A stretch of DNA of 64,000 nucleotides from Streptomyces echinatus (GCF_014203595.1 NZ_JACHJK010000003.1:372001-436000), one strand, 5' to 3'. Positions 1 through 9,482 are shown, counted from the first letter of the stretch. Notes: a model not told the origin generated them from the sequence alone. Numbers and translations are program-made.

Positions 1-235
1 GCGAGAGCTGACCGCCGGCACGAGGGGCTCCCGGTGGATCACCGGGCGCCCCTCGGTGCCGTACAGGCCGAGGGGCAGCGTGGCCGGCGCCGGGGTGATG
101 CACGTTCCTTGTCGGGCGGGGCACCCGCGAGCGCGTAGAACTCGTGCAGCGCGGTGAGCAGGGACCAGCCGAGCGCCGCCTTGGCCTGCGCCGCCGCTCG
201 GCGGTGAACCACTCACCGGCCATCACCTGCGCTGT
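1..235 (-). other. possible gene fragment at window edge
   Basis: Read on the minus strand, this edge has two stretches that look coding but lie in different frames. One contains ALGWSLLTALHEFYALAG (about 120-200) and the other LGLYGTEGRPVIHREPL (about 1-75). They could be one gene running off the left edge with a frameshift near position 100, or a decayed remnant. I do not recognise a family. The evidence is only codon pattern and protein-like composition. Confidence 0.2.
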
Positions 236-826
236 GTTCGCCGAGGGCACCAACCTGCCAGCCGCTGTGGCCCCGACGGCCGCTTTCCCTGTCCGACGGA
301 CGTCCCCACCCGGACCGGCAGGATACGCGTCCTGGCGTTTGACCTTGGTGAACGGGCCGGGACCTGCCAACGGAGTTCCTCAAGACGGTTGGGCGAAGAG
401 GGCTACTTCTGCCGGTGGTTCTGCATGGTCCACCCCCACGTGCCCGTGATCCACTCTCCAGTGGCCGGGAGACGCCGGTTCCTCCCCTTCCCTTTGCAGA
501 CCCGGGCCACTCGGCAAAGGAGCATGCTCATGCGCGGATTCAAGAGTGCCCTGACCGCAGTCGGGGCCCCTTGGCAGCCTTCGCGGCGACGAGGGTCGCG
601 GCTCTCGTGGACCGCCCGGCAGTTGAGCTGCGCCGTCCAGGACGGCCCCGGCTGCCCGTGACCGCCGTAGCCAAGGGACACCGGCCCGCCCCTGCTCGTA
701 CCGCTCCGCGGACGGGCGAGGGGCCCGGGCCGGGAGGCCGAGGCTCTACGCGAAGGCCGGACCGGGCGCGATCCAGGCCTTCTCCTACACCCCTTGATCA
801 AAATGAAGGAACAGGAGTCCGACCCC
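236..826. other. gene-free stretch upstream of the NlpC/P60 gene
   Basis: No convincing gene is visible in these roughly 590 bases. Open frames exist on both strands but have arginine/proline-rich, shadow-like composition. The stretch should contain the promoter and leader of the cell-wall hydrolase starting at 827. A c-di-AMP (ydaO-type) leader is often found before such genes in streptomycetes, but I could not recognise its conserved core here. Confidence 0.4.
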
Positions 827-1864
827 ATGACGTCCCATCGTCGCCCCAAGCAGCCGAGCCGCACGCGCGTGACCGTGCTGACCACGGCAGCCGCCGCTGC
901 CGTCGCCCTGAGCGCGAACTCCGCCGATGCCACGCCCAGTCAGAGGCTCGGCAAGGACGAGGTCAAGGCGAAGGCCGACAAGCTCTACGAGCAGGCGGAG
1001 CAGGCCACGGAGAAGTACAACGCGGCCAACGAGAAGCAGCGGAAGCTGCAGAAGGACATCTCCGCCATCCAGGACAGCGTCGCCCGCGGCCAGCAGGAAC
1101 TGAACGCGCTGCGCGAGGGGCTGGGTTCGCTGGCCACCGCCCAGTATCGCTCCGGAGGTATCGACCCCTCGGTGCAGCTCCTCCTCTCGTCGGACCCTGC
1201 CGACTTCCTCGCCAGGGCGTCCACGCTCGACCAGTTGAGCAGCCAGCAGGTCGACGCCCTGAAGAAGGTCCAGGACAAACAGCGGGAACTCGCCCAGCAG
1301 CGCGCCGAGGCCACGGAGAAGCTTGAGGACCTCACCACCTCCCGCACCGAACTGGGCAACAGGAAGAAGGAAATCCAGAACAGGCTCGCCGAGGCGCAGA
1401 AGCTGCTCAACACCTTGACCGCGAAGGAGAAGGCGGCCCTCGCCGCCGAGCAGCAGCGCGCCGGCCACGCCTCCGCCGAGCGGGTGAACCTCGGCCACGA
1501 CACCCCCGCGTCCGGCCGGGCCGGCGCCGCGTTCTCCGCCGCCCAGAGCCAGCTCGGCAAGCCCTATGTCCGCGGCGGCACAGGTCCCTCCTCGTACGAC
1601 TGCTCGGGCCTGACCTCCTGGGCCTACGCCCAGGCCGACGTCTCCATACCGCGCACCTCCGAGGCCCAGTCGGGCATCGGGACCCGCCTCACGCGGAGCC
1701 AGCTCCAGGTCGGCGACCTGGTCTTCTTCTTCAACGACCTGCACCACGTGGGCCTGTACGCGGGCAACGGCCAGATCCTGCACGCCCCTCGCTCGGGCAC
1801 GGTCGTACGGTACGAGTCGATGGACACCATCGGCGGACCGTTCATGTTCGGTGTCCGCGTCTGA
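827..1864 (+). CDS. secreted NlpC/P60 (C40) peptidoglycan endopeptidase
   Basis: Predicted exported cell-wall hydrolase of 345 aa that would cut peptide stems of peptidoglycan. The N-terminus is a basic segment plus an Ala-rich hydrophobic stretch ending near SANSADA, a signal peptide. Residues about 45-215 are rich in Glu/Lys/Gln heptads and look like a long coiled coil. The C-terminal NlpC/P60 domain has the catalytic Cys in YDCSGL (about residue 258) and His in HHVGLYAG (about 306). This is the RipA-like architecture common in actinobacteria. The ATG at 827 is preferred over 794 because AGGAG lies just upstream and the signal peptide follows directly. It converges on the wbl gene. Confidence 0.9.
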   Translation: MTSHRRPKQPSRTRVTVLTTAAAAAVALSANSADATPSQRLGKDEVKAKADKLYEQAEQATEKYNAANEKQRKLQKDISAIQDSVARGQQELNALREGLGSLATAQYRSGGIDPSVQLLLSSDPADFLARASTLDQLSSQQVDALKKVQDKQRELAQQRAEATEKLEDLTTSRTELGNRKKEIQNRLAEAQKLLNTLTAKEKAALAAEQQRAGHASAERVNLGHDTPASGRAGAAFSAAQSQLGKPYVRGGTGPSSYDCSGLTSWAYAQADVSIPRTSEAQSGIGTRLTRSQLQVGDLVFFFNDLHHVGLYAGNGQILHAPRSGTVVRYESMDTIGGPFMFGVRV

Positions 1865-1964
1865 ACTGACGGACGACCACCGGCATTCGGCCGCAGGGTG
1901 CAAGACCGCACGGCCGGAGCCGGTCAGCACCCACGAGGGCCGTGAGGGCGGCGCAGGGCGCTGT

Positions 1965-2294
1965 TCAGGCGGCGCGCTTGCGGTCCGTGGCCTGGACCGG
2001 GAGTGGCCGGTCCGGGCTGACGTGCTCGGTGCGGGCGATCTCCAGCAGCCGGCGCCAGGAGCTCACCGTCGAGCGGCGCCGTAGCAGGCTGCGGCGGTCA
2101 CGCTCGGTCATGCCTCCCCAGATGCCGTGTTCGATGCGGTTGTCGAGAGCGTGGGCGAGGCATTCGGTCCGGACCGGGCAGCCGTTGCACAGGGCCTTCG
2201 CCCGGTTCTGGGCCGCGCCCTCGACGAACAGCTCCTCAGGGTCCATGGTGCGGCACTTCGCCCGTGTCTCCCACTCACGATCGCCCGTTGTCAT
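1965..2294 (-). CDS. WhiB-like (Wbl) iron-sulfur transcription factor
   Basis: A 109-aa protein of the actinobacterial Wbl family, which binds a 4Fe-4S cluster and regulates transcription, usually with the principal sigma factor. The four cluster cysteines are C14, C36, C39 and C45 in the pattern C-x21-C-x2-C-x5-C, followed by the GIWGG turn (about 57-61) and a basic C-terminal segment (ERDRRSLLRRR) for DNA contact. The start at 2294 is chosen because GGGAGG lies about 9 bases upstream and it gives the usual short Wbl N-terminus. The C-terminal extension of about 35 residues is longer than the shortest family members. I cannot assign it to a specific wbl gene. Confidence 0.92.
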   Translation of the reverse strand: MTTGDREWETRAKCRTMDPEELFVEGAAQNRAKALCNGCPVRTECLAHALDNRIEHGIWGGMTERDRRSLLRRRSTVSSWRRLLEIARTEHVSPDRPLPVQATDRKRAA

Positions 2295-2399
2295 CGCCGC
2301 CTGCCCTCCCGTTGCGTTGCCCCGCCTGCGGGGCTTGGTGCGGACCGTATGCCCAGGACACGGAGATGTTGATCCTCTGTGTCGGTGGACTGCGCCCAC

Positions 2400-2966
2400 G
2401 GCCCTTCGACGTCAAGTACGGATGCTGCGGCCGTTCGAGCTCAACGCCACGTCCGGGGTGTTGGCACTCAACGCCCACACAGGCGCCCGCGCAGCACAGG
2501 TCGGCGAGATAGGGGCCTGCTCAGTCGGGCGGCGGGGCAGCCGTTGGGCGGCCACCCGGAGAAGTTCGCCGACGCCTCGTTCCTGTACTCGGCGTCGGCC
2601 ACCGCCGGACGGGGCAGCAACGTCCAGTCCATGGACTGCGGCGACGACTACCAGTGCACCGCCGTCGCCGGATACGACAGCCCGACCGGCAACGGCTCAC
2701 CGAACGGCCTGTCCGCCTCCGGCGGATGAATTGCCGTCGTACTGATCCGCCCGAACGATGATCAAGCAGCCGGGGCCAGGGCCTCCGGCAGACCTTCCTC
2801 GGCGAAGAACTGTCGGGAGCCCTCGGCCCGGCCTCGGTCAGCACGCCCGTGATGAGCACGATGACGCCCGCAACCAACAGAGCCGTACCAAGAAGCGGCG
2901 CCTCGTCGGCTGACCACGGGTAACACGCTTCGCACATCACTTGCGCCGCCTGCTCAGAGTGCTGAC
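2400..2966. other. region with only weak coding signals
   Basis: No convincing complete gene. Two stretches look protein-like. On the plus strand about 2545-2729 there is a possible C-terminal remnant containing ADASFLYSASATAGRGSN and a Cys-rich tail ending at TGA 2729. On the minus strand about 2830-2982 a frame beginning MVKLACQHSEQAAQVMC runs into a hydrophobic helix (LLGTALLVAGVIVLITGVL), then into arginine-rich nonsense. Both may be remnants; neither is assigned a family. Confidence 0.3.
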
Positions 2967-3431
2967 ATGCCAGTTTCACCACACCTGCAAGACATCACCC
3001 CCGACAACTTCGAGACCGCGGTCAACCTGAGGGTTCGCCCCGACCAGGAACATCTGGTGGAACCCGTGGTGAAGTCACTCGCCGAGGCGTACGTCCACCC
3101 CGGCATCGCCTGGCCCCGGCTCATCTGCGATGACGACGAGGCCGTCGGGTTCCTCATTGCCTTCTTCCACATCGACTGGACCGGCAAAGGCACCGACTGT
3201 CGCTCCGGACTCTGGCGCCTCAACATCGCGGACGGAAAGCAGGGCCGGGGCTACGGGCGCTTCGCAGTGGAGTCCGTAGCCGCTGAAATCCGGCGCCGAG
3301 GTGGCACGCGCCTGACTACCACCTGGCATCCCGGACCGGATGGCCCCACAGGCTTCTACCTGGCGCTCGGCTTCCGACCAACCGGCGAGACCAGCGGCGG
3401 CCAGATGGTGGGCATGCTGGAGCTGGACTGA
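2967..3431 (+). CDS. GNAT family N-acetyltransferase
   Basis: A 154-aa single-domain GNAT fold enzyme that would transfer acetyl from acetyl-CoA to an amine. The acetyl-CoA pyrophosphate-binding loop is QGRGYGR (about residues 91-97), preceded by a beta-strand in LWRLNI, and the C-terminal part has the usual GFYLALGFRPTGE strand. The length and the N-terminal half resemble diamine/spermidine-type acetyltransferases, but the substrate cannot be read from sequence. It stands alone, with no obvious operon partner. Confidence 0.85.
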   Translation: MPVSPHLQDITPDNFETAVNLRVRPDQEHLVEPVVKSLAEAYVHPGIAWPRLICDDDEAVGFLIAFFHIDWTGKGTDCRSGLWRLNIADGKQGRGYGRFAVESVAAEIRRRGGTRLTTTWHPGPDGPTGFYLALGFRPTGETSGGQMVGMLELD

Positions 3432-3767
3432 ACCCGGCGGCAGGAGACCAAGCGGCGCCTCGGGATCGCTGTGGAACCTGTACGAGCTCACCGGGGCCGA
3501 GTTCGCACAAGCCTCCCATCGGCCGTCCAATGCGCGCGCTCGTGGAGAACGGTTGCATCCGTCCATGGCCGCGGTGTGCCAGCACCACCTCGGGTGGCAC
3601 ACCGGCATCACCCCGGTATGCCGGCCGCAACCGTTGAGGCACGGCCGAAGCGGCAGCGGCCGCCGCTCACGCCGGAGGACAATGCGAGCTGGAACCCCGA
3701 GCACCGGCCGGTAGGACCGGACAGGCCCCCTACAGGGGGCGGCTCATCGGCCTCGTCGCATTCGCCT
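3432..3767. other. gene-free stretch
   Basis: Plus-strand open frames run through this interval, but their composition is arginine/histidine/proline-rich and no motif is recognisable. Nothing can be supported. Confidence 0.35.
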
Positions 3768-4334
3768 TCAGCGCTGTTGGCCCGGTCGCCGGCGCCGCTG
3801 GGCAGGACGTCCGGACCGTCGTGCGGGCGCGGGCTGCCCCTCGGCGGGAGCAGCGCCGGGTGAGGAGAACCCGCCGGGGATACCTGGCGAGGCGGGCGCG
3901 GGGATCTGCGGTGCCGGCTGCTCGGCATTACGGCTCTGCCGCGCGGCGCGGGCGACGACGGTGGCGTTCGGGATCAGCGGTGCGCAGGCCGCGCAGACCT
4001 CTTCGACGCTCCAGACCTGGCCCACGGCCGGGTCGTGCCGCAGGATCAGCACCACCGCTCCGGCGCAGTGGACCGTGCCGGGGTGGGCGGAGCACTGCTG
4101 CGAACCGCAGTAGCAGAAGGCGTTGGGGCGGACGGTGGCCGCCTTGGCGTGAGCAGCGGCGTGCCGGGCCGCGAAGGCCCGCAGGGCCGCGAGGTCCTTG
4201 GAGCGGGCCGGCATCCGGCACCCCTCCCTGCTGCAGGAAAGGGTGGCGGAGTGGTCGCGGTGCCCGATGAGCCGGATCGTCCAGGCCCGGCCGGGCACTC
4301 GCTCGGTGGAGCTTTCGCTGTACGCGGTCGTCAC
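3768..4334 (-). CDS. hypothetical cysteine-rich protein
   Basis: A 188-aa protein with no function I can assign. The N-terminal two thirds look conserved-domain-like, with six to eight cysteines: SCSREGC, FCYCGSQQC, TVHC and VCAACAPLI. They suggest one or two metal-binding (zinc-ribbon-like) sites around an alanine-rich helix (DLAALRAFAARHAAAHAK). The last 50 residues are Pro/Ala/Gly/Arg-rich and probably disordered. I chose the GTG at 4334 because AGAAGGA lies upstream; a GTG at 4376 is also open. Proteins of this look occur as uncharacterised streptomycete proteins. Confidence 0.6.
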   Translation of the reverse strand: MTTAYSESSTERVPGRAWTIRLIGHRDHSATLSCSREGCRMPARSKDLAALRAFAARHAAAHAKAATVRPNAFCYCGSQQCSAHPGTVHCAGAVVLILRHDPAVGQVWSVEEVCAACAPLIPNATVVARAARQSRNAEQPAPQIPAPASPGIPGGFSSPGAAPAEGQPAPARRSGRPAQRRRRPGQQR

Positions 4335-4714
4335 AACAACGGCCGTCCTTCTGCTTGATCGATGGTGTCTCTCCACTATGAGCCACCCGCCGGGCGACCA
4401 TGCACCGATTTTGGGCCCCTTGCGGCGCGTCCCCCACGAGCGGAGCCGGCCCCAACACGGGTGATCCCGCGTGGCAAGCGAACGGGACGCGGGATCGCGG
4501 ATGACCGGGACCCTCAGCTCAAGGCGCTCCAGGATACTTTCCCAAGAATCGATCCCACCTTGCCTTCAGTCCGCATTTGTCACGAGACGCACAGCTGGCT
4601 AGGCACGTGTCGGCACGTCCCTCTTGCGGTCCGAGGCGAACCTGTGTGCGCCCGGGGCTTATAGTCTGCGGCGAGAACGCCGGAGCGAAAGATCGCCTCG
4701 GTGATGGAGGGGTC
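4335..4714. other. gene-free intergenic stretch between divergent genes
   Basis: These 380 bases lie between the start of the Cys-rich protein gene (minus) and the lipoprotein gene (plus), so they should contain two divergent promoters. I see no clear promoter hexamer pair, repeat or further gene. Confidence 0.35.
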
Positions 4715-5344
4715 ATGATCTTCGGCCATGGACGGGCCGCGGCCACAGCCGCACTGGCACTCGCAGCCTGTACGGGCCTCGTGGCCTGCGACGACGGCTC
4801 CGGCTCGGCAGCGAGTGCGAGCGCCGTGCCCACGGTTGCCCGGAGTGCGCCGACATCCGCCACGTCCTCGGCCTCGCCCACACCGACGGAGTCGCGGGCG
4901 GCGGTCACGGCATCCGTCAGCCCGAGCGCGGTGGCGAGCACGTCTTCGGCCCCCACCGCCGAGGCGGAGGCCGTTGTCTCTCGCACGGCGGCAGCGCCGA
5001 GTGCCGCTGCGTGCAGGAACCTGGCGGTCCCCGCCGACGTGAAGTCGGCAGTGACCCAAACGTGGGAGCACGCCAAGAGGGTCGGCCACATCCAGCCCAG
5101 GCCTGGCAACTTCTACTACGGCAGCTGCGGAACCACGCACTACGCAGCCGCCCGCTTCGAAGCTGGTGCCGGCGCGACGGGCGACGACCGGGTCCAACTC
5201 CAGGATGAGGGCTCGGGCCTGCAGTTCTTCCGCCTCTCCCCCGGCACCGCCTGGTGGTTCGTCGGCTCCGACACGTATCCGGCCACCGGGGACTGCTCGC
5301 GGTTCGCGCCCGCCGACCTCGCACGCCGGTGGAACTGCTCCTGA
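4715..5344 (+). CDS. putative secreted lipoprotein, unknown function
   Basis: A 209-aa predicted exported protein. Residues 1-25 form a short basic-plus-hydrophobic signal with two possible lipobox cysteines, LAAC (C19) and LVAC (C25). A Ser/Thr/Ala/Pro-rich linker covers about 30-105. The C-terminal domain (about 110-209) has Cys residues that could form disulfides (AACRNL, YGSCGTTH, GDCSRF, WNCS) and aromatic motifs such as NFYYGSCG. Streptomycetes encode many such small surface proteins of unknown role. The start at 4715 is preferred over the ATG/GTG-rich upstream frame because GGAGG at 4706 and the signal peptide fit it. Confidence 0.75.
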   Translation: MIFGHGRAAATAALALAACTGLVACDDGSGSAASASAVPTVARSAPTSATSSASPTPTESRAAVTASVSPSAVASTSSAPTAEAEAVVSRTAAAPSAAACRNLAVPADVKSAVTQTWEHAKRVGHIQPRPGNFYYGSCGTTHYAAARFEAGAGATGDDRVQLQDEGSGLQFFRLSPGTAWWFVGSDTYPATGDCSRFAPADLARRWNCS

Positions 5345-5589
5345 CCACGACCGCTGCCGGCCGTTGCCTCACCAGCGTCTGACGACTCCGGACGAGCACC
5401 TGTCGGCAGCGGCCCAGCCGGGTCGTACTCCCCCACCACCGCGGGCCGCCGGATCGCACTGCGCGCTCTTCTGCGAGCAGATCTTCGGCCCGGACGGCCC
5501 GGACGACTGTGTCTGTGGCGAACGGCTCACCTTCTGGGACGTCGACGGGGCATGCGATGCGTGCGAACGTCCCCTGGCCATGCTCAGTT

Positions 5590-6054
5590 TTGGCAGATCG
5601 CCGACTGCGAGCTGGTCCTGGTCACCGACCCCGGCCCCACGGCACCGCGCACCGGTCAGCTCCTGAGCGTCGAGGACTGGATCTCCACCGTCGACGGCAC
5701 CCGGCCCCGCTGGTCCAGCGGCAGGGTCGCGCTGGTGGGCGACGCCGCGTACGCACCGTCGTTCCTCACCGGACAGGGCTCCAGCCTCGCTCTCGTCGGC
5801 GCGTACATGCTCGCCGGATCCCTGGCCGACCGGGACCATGCCTCGGGCTTCGCCGCCTACGAACACGACACGCGGGGGTTTGTGACCATGAACCAGGAGC
5901 AGATCGGCGAGGGCGACGCCATGCTCTTCCCCACCACCGCTCGGGCCCTCGAACAGCGCAACGCGGTGCTGCGCGATCTCAGCGCCATGCCCTCCGCGGA
6001 GGAACACCGGCCCATTCGGCCCTCACACTGCCCGCATTCCCACCCACGACGTGA
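5590..6054 (+). pseudogene. C-terminal remnant of an FAD-dependent monooxygenase
   Basis: Only the C-terminal third of a group A flavoprotein monooxygenase (PHBH-like) is present. The FAD-ribityl-binding motif is clear in GRVALVGDAAYAPSF followed by GQGSSLALVGAYMLAG. The N-terminal Rossmann GxGxxG part is missing. Sequence upstream of about 5585 is unrelated, suggesting a deletion junction there. The family's usual tail ending (ALTLP) appears only in a second frame (HSALTLPAF, ending at TGA 6054), so a further frameshift lies near 5990-6000. Two lesions make a functional product unlikely. Confidence 0.75.
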
Positions 6055-6278
6055 GCGCGGGCACGCACTGATGACGGGCGTCGCCGGCGGTCGGGGCCGA
6101 CGGTCCGGACCCGGCGCCGGTGGCGTGGGTGCCTCGCATCCGCCCGGGGAGCTGCCCAGGCAGTCGGCAAGGCGCGGCCGGTCGACGGTCAGGACCAGCG
6201 CCTCGGGCACGAACACGGGCCCGCGAGCTCGCCGTACGGGACGGCGGATTCCTCGTCGCGGCTGTCAGGCGCTGCTCG

Positions 6279-7106
6279 TCACTGCGACCCCGCGGCCATC
6301 AGCGTCGCGGCGATGGGTTCGAGCTCGTCCACCAGCTCGTCGAGCTCGGCGGGAGACAGGGCGTCGTAGGGCGGGGCGGCGAGCTCGTCGGTAAGGGCTT
6401 CGACGCGCTGCTTGGTCTCGCGGCCCGCGTCGGTGAACCGGCCGTCGGTGTCGACGAGCCCGCGCTCGCGCAAGCCCTCCATGACCGCGGCCAACCGCTC
6501 CTTCGGCAGGTGGTGGAGGCGCCCGAACGACTCCGGCGGGTGGATGCCACGCTCCAGCGCGTCGAGCACGTGGGCCTCCGTGCCGCCGATGCGCGCGCCG
6601 ACGAGGGCGGCGACGTGCCCGTCGGCGCGGTGCTCGCGCAGCATGGTCGCGGAATGCCACAGCCGGGCGACCGGGTCGCTCGGTACCGGAAGTGCGCGCA
6701 TCCCGGCGTACATCACCCGGCCTTCCATGGGCGCGTTCATCGCCGCTTTGGTGGTCAGGTCGGCAGCCCGCACCAGGCCCGGGGAGTCGGCCAGTTCGTC
6801 GCCGAGGATCCGCCGTACGGAGGCCGCGCTGCCCCGCTCCCGCGCGGCGAGGGACGCCTCGGGCGGGATCGTCTCCCACGCGCTCGGAATGTGCCGCACG
6901 GCCTCCCCCTCGGCGAAGCTGTAGAAGGCCGCGTGCACGACCTCGGCCGGCACCCGCCCCAGCGGCGCGGCGCGGCTGGCGAAGTAGCCGTCCCAGTAGG
7001 TGCGGTGGCCGAGCGCGGCCAGTTCCTCGTTGCACTCGTCGGCGGAGTAGGTCACCAGACAGATCGGTTCCAGGAGCTCGAACATGCGACGGGCGGTGTG
7101 AGTCAT
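6279..7106 (-). CDS. SCO6745-family protein (HTH-like, SalK-related)
   Basis: A 275-aa protein of the streptomycete SCO6745 family, often annotated as an HTH or SalK-like protein. The signature start ARRMFELLEPICLVTYS and the central YWDGYFASRAAPLG and VVHAAFYSF segments are typical, as is the C-terminal winged-helix-like half (LPKERLAAVMEGLRERGLVDTDGRFTDAG). SalK was named as a sensor kinase of a salivaricin system, but no kinase motifs are visible here, so molecular function is unknown. The start at 7106 matches the family N-terminus. GGAGG sits only two bases before it, so the GTG at 7130 is an alternative. Confidence 0.8.
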   Translation of the reverse strand: MTHTARRMFELLEPICLVTYSADECNEELAALGHRTYWDGYFASRAAPLGRVPAEVVHAAFYSFAEGEAVRHIPSAWETIPPEASLAARERGSAASVRRILGDELADSPGLVRAADLTTKAAMNAPMEGRVMYAGMRALPVPSDPVARLWHSATMLREHRADGHVAALVGARIGGTEAHVLDALERGIHPPESFGRLHHLPKERLAAVMEGLRERGLVDTDGRFTDAGRETKQRVEALTDELAAPPYDALSPAELDELVDELEPIAATLMAAGSQ

Positions 7107-7311
7107 GGCCTCCATCATGCCCGCGGTCACGCCCCGTGAAGTGGTAGGGCCGCTGGATCAACCTGTGGGTACGGCATACGACGGAGAAGCCGGCCAGCCG
7201 CAGGATTCCGCTCAATGCCGTCCGCATGAGCAGAACGACCCGGTGTTCCGGCCGTAGTTCGTGATCTCGCTGGTGGGGGGGGCGAGGAAGAGCCTCAACC
7301 AGAGGCGGCCG

Positions 7312-7770
7312 CTATTCCAGCCACGTCCCGTCGCGCATGATGACTCTGCCTCGCAGTTCCCGCTCGCCGCGCCATGCGCGCACGGTCTTCGGCACCACGC
7401 GTACGTACACGAAGGAACCCTCCTCCGCGCGCGGGTCCCACCCGAACTTGGCGGCGAACGCCTCCGCCGCGTCTCCGGGCACGTCCTGGTCGGGGAAGTA
7501 CTCCGCCTCACCCTGGAGAAGCACCACATCGGAGGTGTCCGGCAACGCCAGGCGCACGCGCGGCTCCTCGCGGACGTTGCGCGCGGTCGCGGAGGTGGCA
7601 CCGGTGCACATCCACACCGCCAGCCCGTCCCACGAAAACCACAGCGGCACCTGGTGCGGCCCGTGATCGGCATGTGCTGTCGACACCCACACATCCCGCT
7701 CGGAAACGAGCCGTTCCAGAGTGTCGCGCTTACGCTCCGCCGCCGGGCGGCGAACAATCCCCGTCTGCAT
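7312..7770 (-). CDS. pyridoxamine 5'-phosphate oxidase-like FMN/F420-binding protein
   Basis: A 152-aa split-barrel protein of the PNPOx-like family, which binds FMN or F420 and reduces or sequesters various substrates. Visible family features are the opening strand (DVWVSTAHADHGPHQVPLWF), the central ATARNVREEPRVRLAL segment that shapes the cofactor site, and a strand-rich C-terminal half. The length is usual for single-domain actinobacterial members. The cofactor and substrate cannot be decided by eye. No operon partner is evident. Confidence 0.8.
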   Translation of the reverse strand: MQTGIVRRPAAERKRDTLERLVSERDVWVSTAHADHGPHQVPLWFSWDGLAVWMCTGATSATARNVREEPRVRLALPDTSDVVLLQGEAEYFPDQDVPGDAAEAFAAKFGWDPRAEEGSFVYVRVVPKTVRAWRGERELRGRVIMRDGTWLE

Positions 7771-7959
7771 GAGTGCCGACCTTAGTCAGCAGGCTCATCA
7801 GCGCGCATGAGGCGAGGGACCTACTCCCGGCGACCGATGCCCCCTCAGTCCTCGGCGCGGTGACAGCCGCCTGGCGTGACAGTTCGGCTCCGCTGGGAGG
7901 CCCCGACGGGGACCGACGTATCGTGTCCGTCCCAGTCATCGACACCTGGGGGGCGGTCC

Positions 7960-8652
7960 ATGGCAACAGGCGGCCAAGAGGGCGAGCGGTGGGCTGCGGC
8001 CCAACCTGAAGCGGCGGCGTCTGAGGATCTGGTCCGGCGCATGGAGCTCATTGCACTGGCTCAAGGCGTCGACCTGGGCCAGCTGCGGCCTCTGACCGGT
8101 CAGGACGCCGGCGCTGAGATGGACACACACCGTGGCAAGGTGGTCGTGTCCCTGCGGGAGGAGGACATGTTCCGTGTACGGCTCTGTCTCCACCCTGCTT
8201 TCGCCTGGTCGGAGGGCTGGACGGACGATCTCGACGCGGCGGTGGGGGTGGCGGAACTGTGGTACCAGGGCGGCCGTCTGCGGGAGTTGCACGACCGCTT
8301 CCCGTTCATGAGCTGGGACGAACTGGCGCAAGGGTTCGAGGACGGTGACCCTGCTGCCGCGAAGTGGCGACAGCTCCTTTCCAGCGATTGGCATCTACGT
8401 GACCGCCCGCTTCTCGAGGCGGCCCATGCGCACCCTGACCTGCGGGTGTTCTATCCGTACATCAGCATGGGGAGCCTGATGCTGAGCCGGAAGCCGTTCG
8501 ACTTGGAATCGGGCCTCGTGAAGATCATTCCGTTTTCCGAAGACCACTACCGAGTGACCATGTGGCCGGCCGCGTTCCGGCGTGACATGACTTCCTTGAA
8601 CGAGGCGCTAGACGTCGCGGTGGCCTGCTTCCGGTCCCTGCCGGATGCGTGA
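7960..8652 (+). CDS. DUF6193 family protein
   Basis: A 230-aa soluble protein resembling the DUF6193 family, which databases sometimes label 'natural product biosynthesis protein'; no activity is established to my knowledge. Recognisable parts are the tryptophan-rich centre (AFAWSEGWTDDLDAAVGVAELWY), the PFMSWDELAQGFEDGD segment and the C-terminal YRVTMWPAAFRRD. Similar proteins often sit alone beside immunity-like genes in streptomycetes. I chose ATG 7960 (MATGGQEG) because a GGGGGG run lies just upstream; the open frame continues to 7876. Confidence 0.65.
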   Translation: MATGGQEGERWAAAQPEAAASEDLVRRMELIALAQGVDLGQLRPLTGQDAGAEMDTHRGKVVVSLREEDMFRVRLCLHPAFAWSEGWTDDLDAAVGVAELWYQGGRLRELHDRFPFMSWDELAQGFEDGDPAAAKWRQLLSSDWHLRDRPLLEAAHAHPDLRVFYPYISMGSLMLSRKPFDLESGLVKIIPFSEDHYRVTMWPAAFRRDMTSLNEALDVAVACFRSLPDA

Positions 8653-8689
8653 CGTCGCACCAGGCTGCGCCACGCGGTGGAGTGCGGGA

Positions 8690-9109
8690 TCAGTCGGGCT
8701 CGACCGGTACTCGGAAGCGTTGGGCGACGACGAGAGTGGCATCGTCGATGACGGGAGTGCGCCCCAGGAACTCGCTCACACCATCGCTCCGGAAGAACTC
8801 TTCGTGAGCCGTCCGCCACTGTGCCACGTCGGCGTAGCCGCGCCCCTCGGCTCGTGCGAAGTCGTCGTCGATCTCCCGCATGGGAACCACCCGTACGTCG
8901 ACGAGTTCGATCGTGACGGCCGGACGACCCTCGGAATCGAGCACCGAGAACCGCTGACCGGTCCGCGGCAGCTCCTCTCCGGCGTGCTCGTAGATCTCCA
9001 GGAGCCCCGTGAGCGCGGTCTTCCGACCGCTCAGGATCGCCACCACACCACGGTCGCGTTCAGGGCCAGGAAAGGCGAGTTCAAGAGCAGGAAGGTCCTC
9101 ATGTCCCAT
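8690..9109 (-). CDS. ASCH domain protein
   Basis: A 139-aa protein matching the ASCH fold, a PUA-like beta-barrel thought to bind RNA or modified nucleosides. Features seen are LAFPGPERDRGVVAILSGRKTALTGLL at the N-terminus, where the Lys-Thr-x-x-Thr stretch is the ASCH signature, GQRFSVLDSEGRP, and the VPMREIDDDFARAEG segment before a terminal helix. The start at 9109 gives the usual N-terminus; the frame is open further upstream to 9247 but that part is arginine/proline-rich. Neighbours give no functional clue. Confidence 0.75.
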   Translation of the reverse strand: MGHEDLPALELAFPGPERDRGVVAILSGRKTALTGLLEIYEHAGEELPRTGQRFSVLDSEGRPAVTIELVDVRVVPMREIDDDFARAEGRGYADVAQWRTAHEEFFRSDGVSEFLGRTPVIDDATLVVAQRFRVPVEPD

Positions 9110-9281
9110 CGGGAGATGGTACGAAGCCCGATCGCCTTGATCAACGGTCCTGGTGAGGCGGGCATCCGGTCCGGTTTGCGGGCCACGGGCCAGTCTTCCC
9201 CGACCCGTGGCCTCCGCCGGGCCGCCACCGCGCCGATCCCGTGTCACCGCGCGGGTGTGCCGCCAGCTGTCGTCAAGGAGT

Positions 9282-9482
9282 TCAGTCTGAGTGCGGACGA
9301 CTGGCGCGGAACCATGTCACCACAACCAAGGCCGCGGTGACGTACATGACGACGCTGGCGCTGGCCACGGATTCGACGTACTGCTCGTAACCGTCTTCGC
9401 GAAGCTGAACCGTCAGGAATCCGAGCGCCGTTGCTAACGTCGCTATAGCGGCGGACAGGGAAGCGAACGGGATTTTCGTCAT
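9282..9482 (-). CDS. small two-helix membrane protein
   Basis: A predicted 66-aa protein with two hydrophobic segments, about residues 6-26 (FASLSAAIATLATALGFLTV) and 40-58 (SASVVMYVTAALVVVTWF), separated by a charged loop. It ends in a short basic tail. GGAAGA lies about 7 bases before the ATG at 9482, supporting this start over 9548. No family is recognised. Confidence 0.5.
   Translation of the reverse strand: MTKIPFASLSAAIATLATALGFLTVQLREDGYEQYVESVASASVVMYVTAALVVVTWFRASRPHSD

Noticed and set aside
420-826. c-di-AMP (ydaO) riboswitch upstream of the NlpC/P60 gene, and likewise upstream of the Rpf-like gene at 12416
   Set aside because: Such riboswitches are expected before these gene types in streptomycetes, but I could not find the conserved core sequences by eye. 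An Infernal scan with the ydaO-yuaA model would decide.
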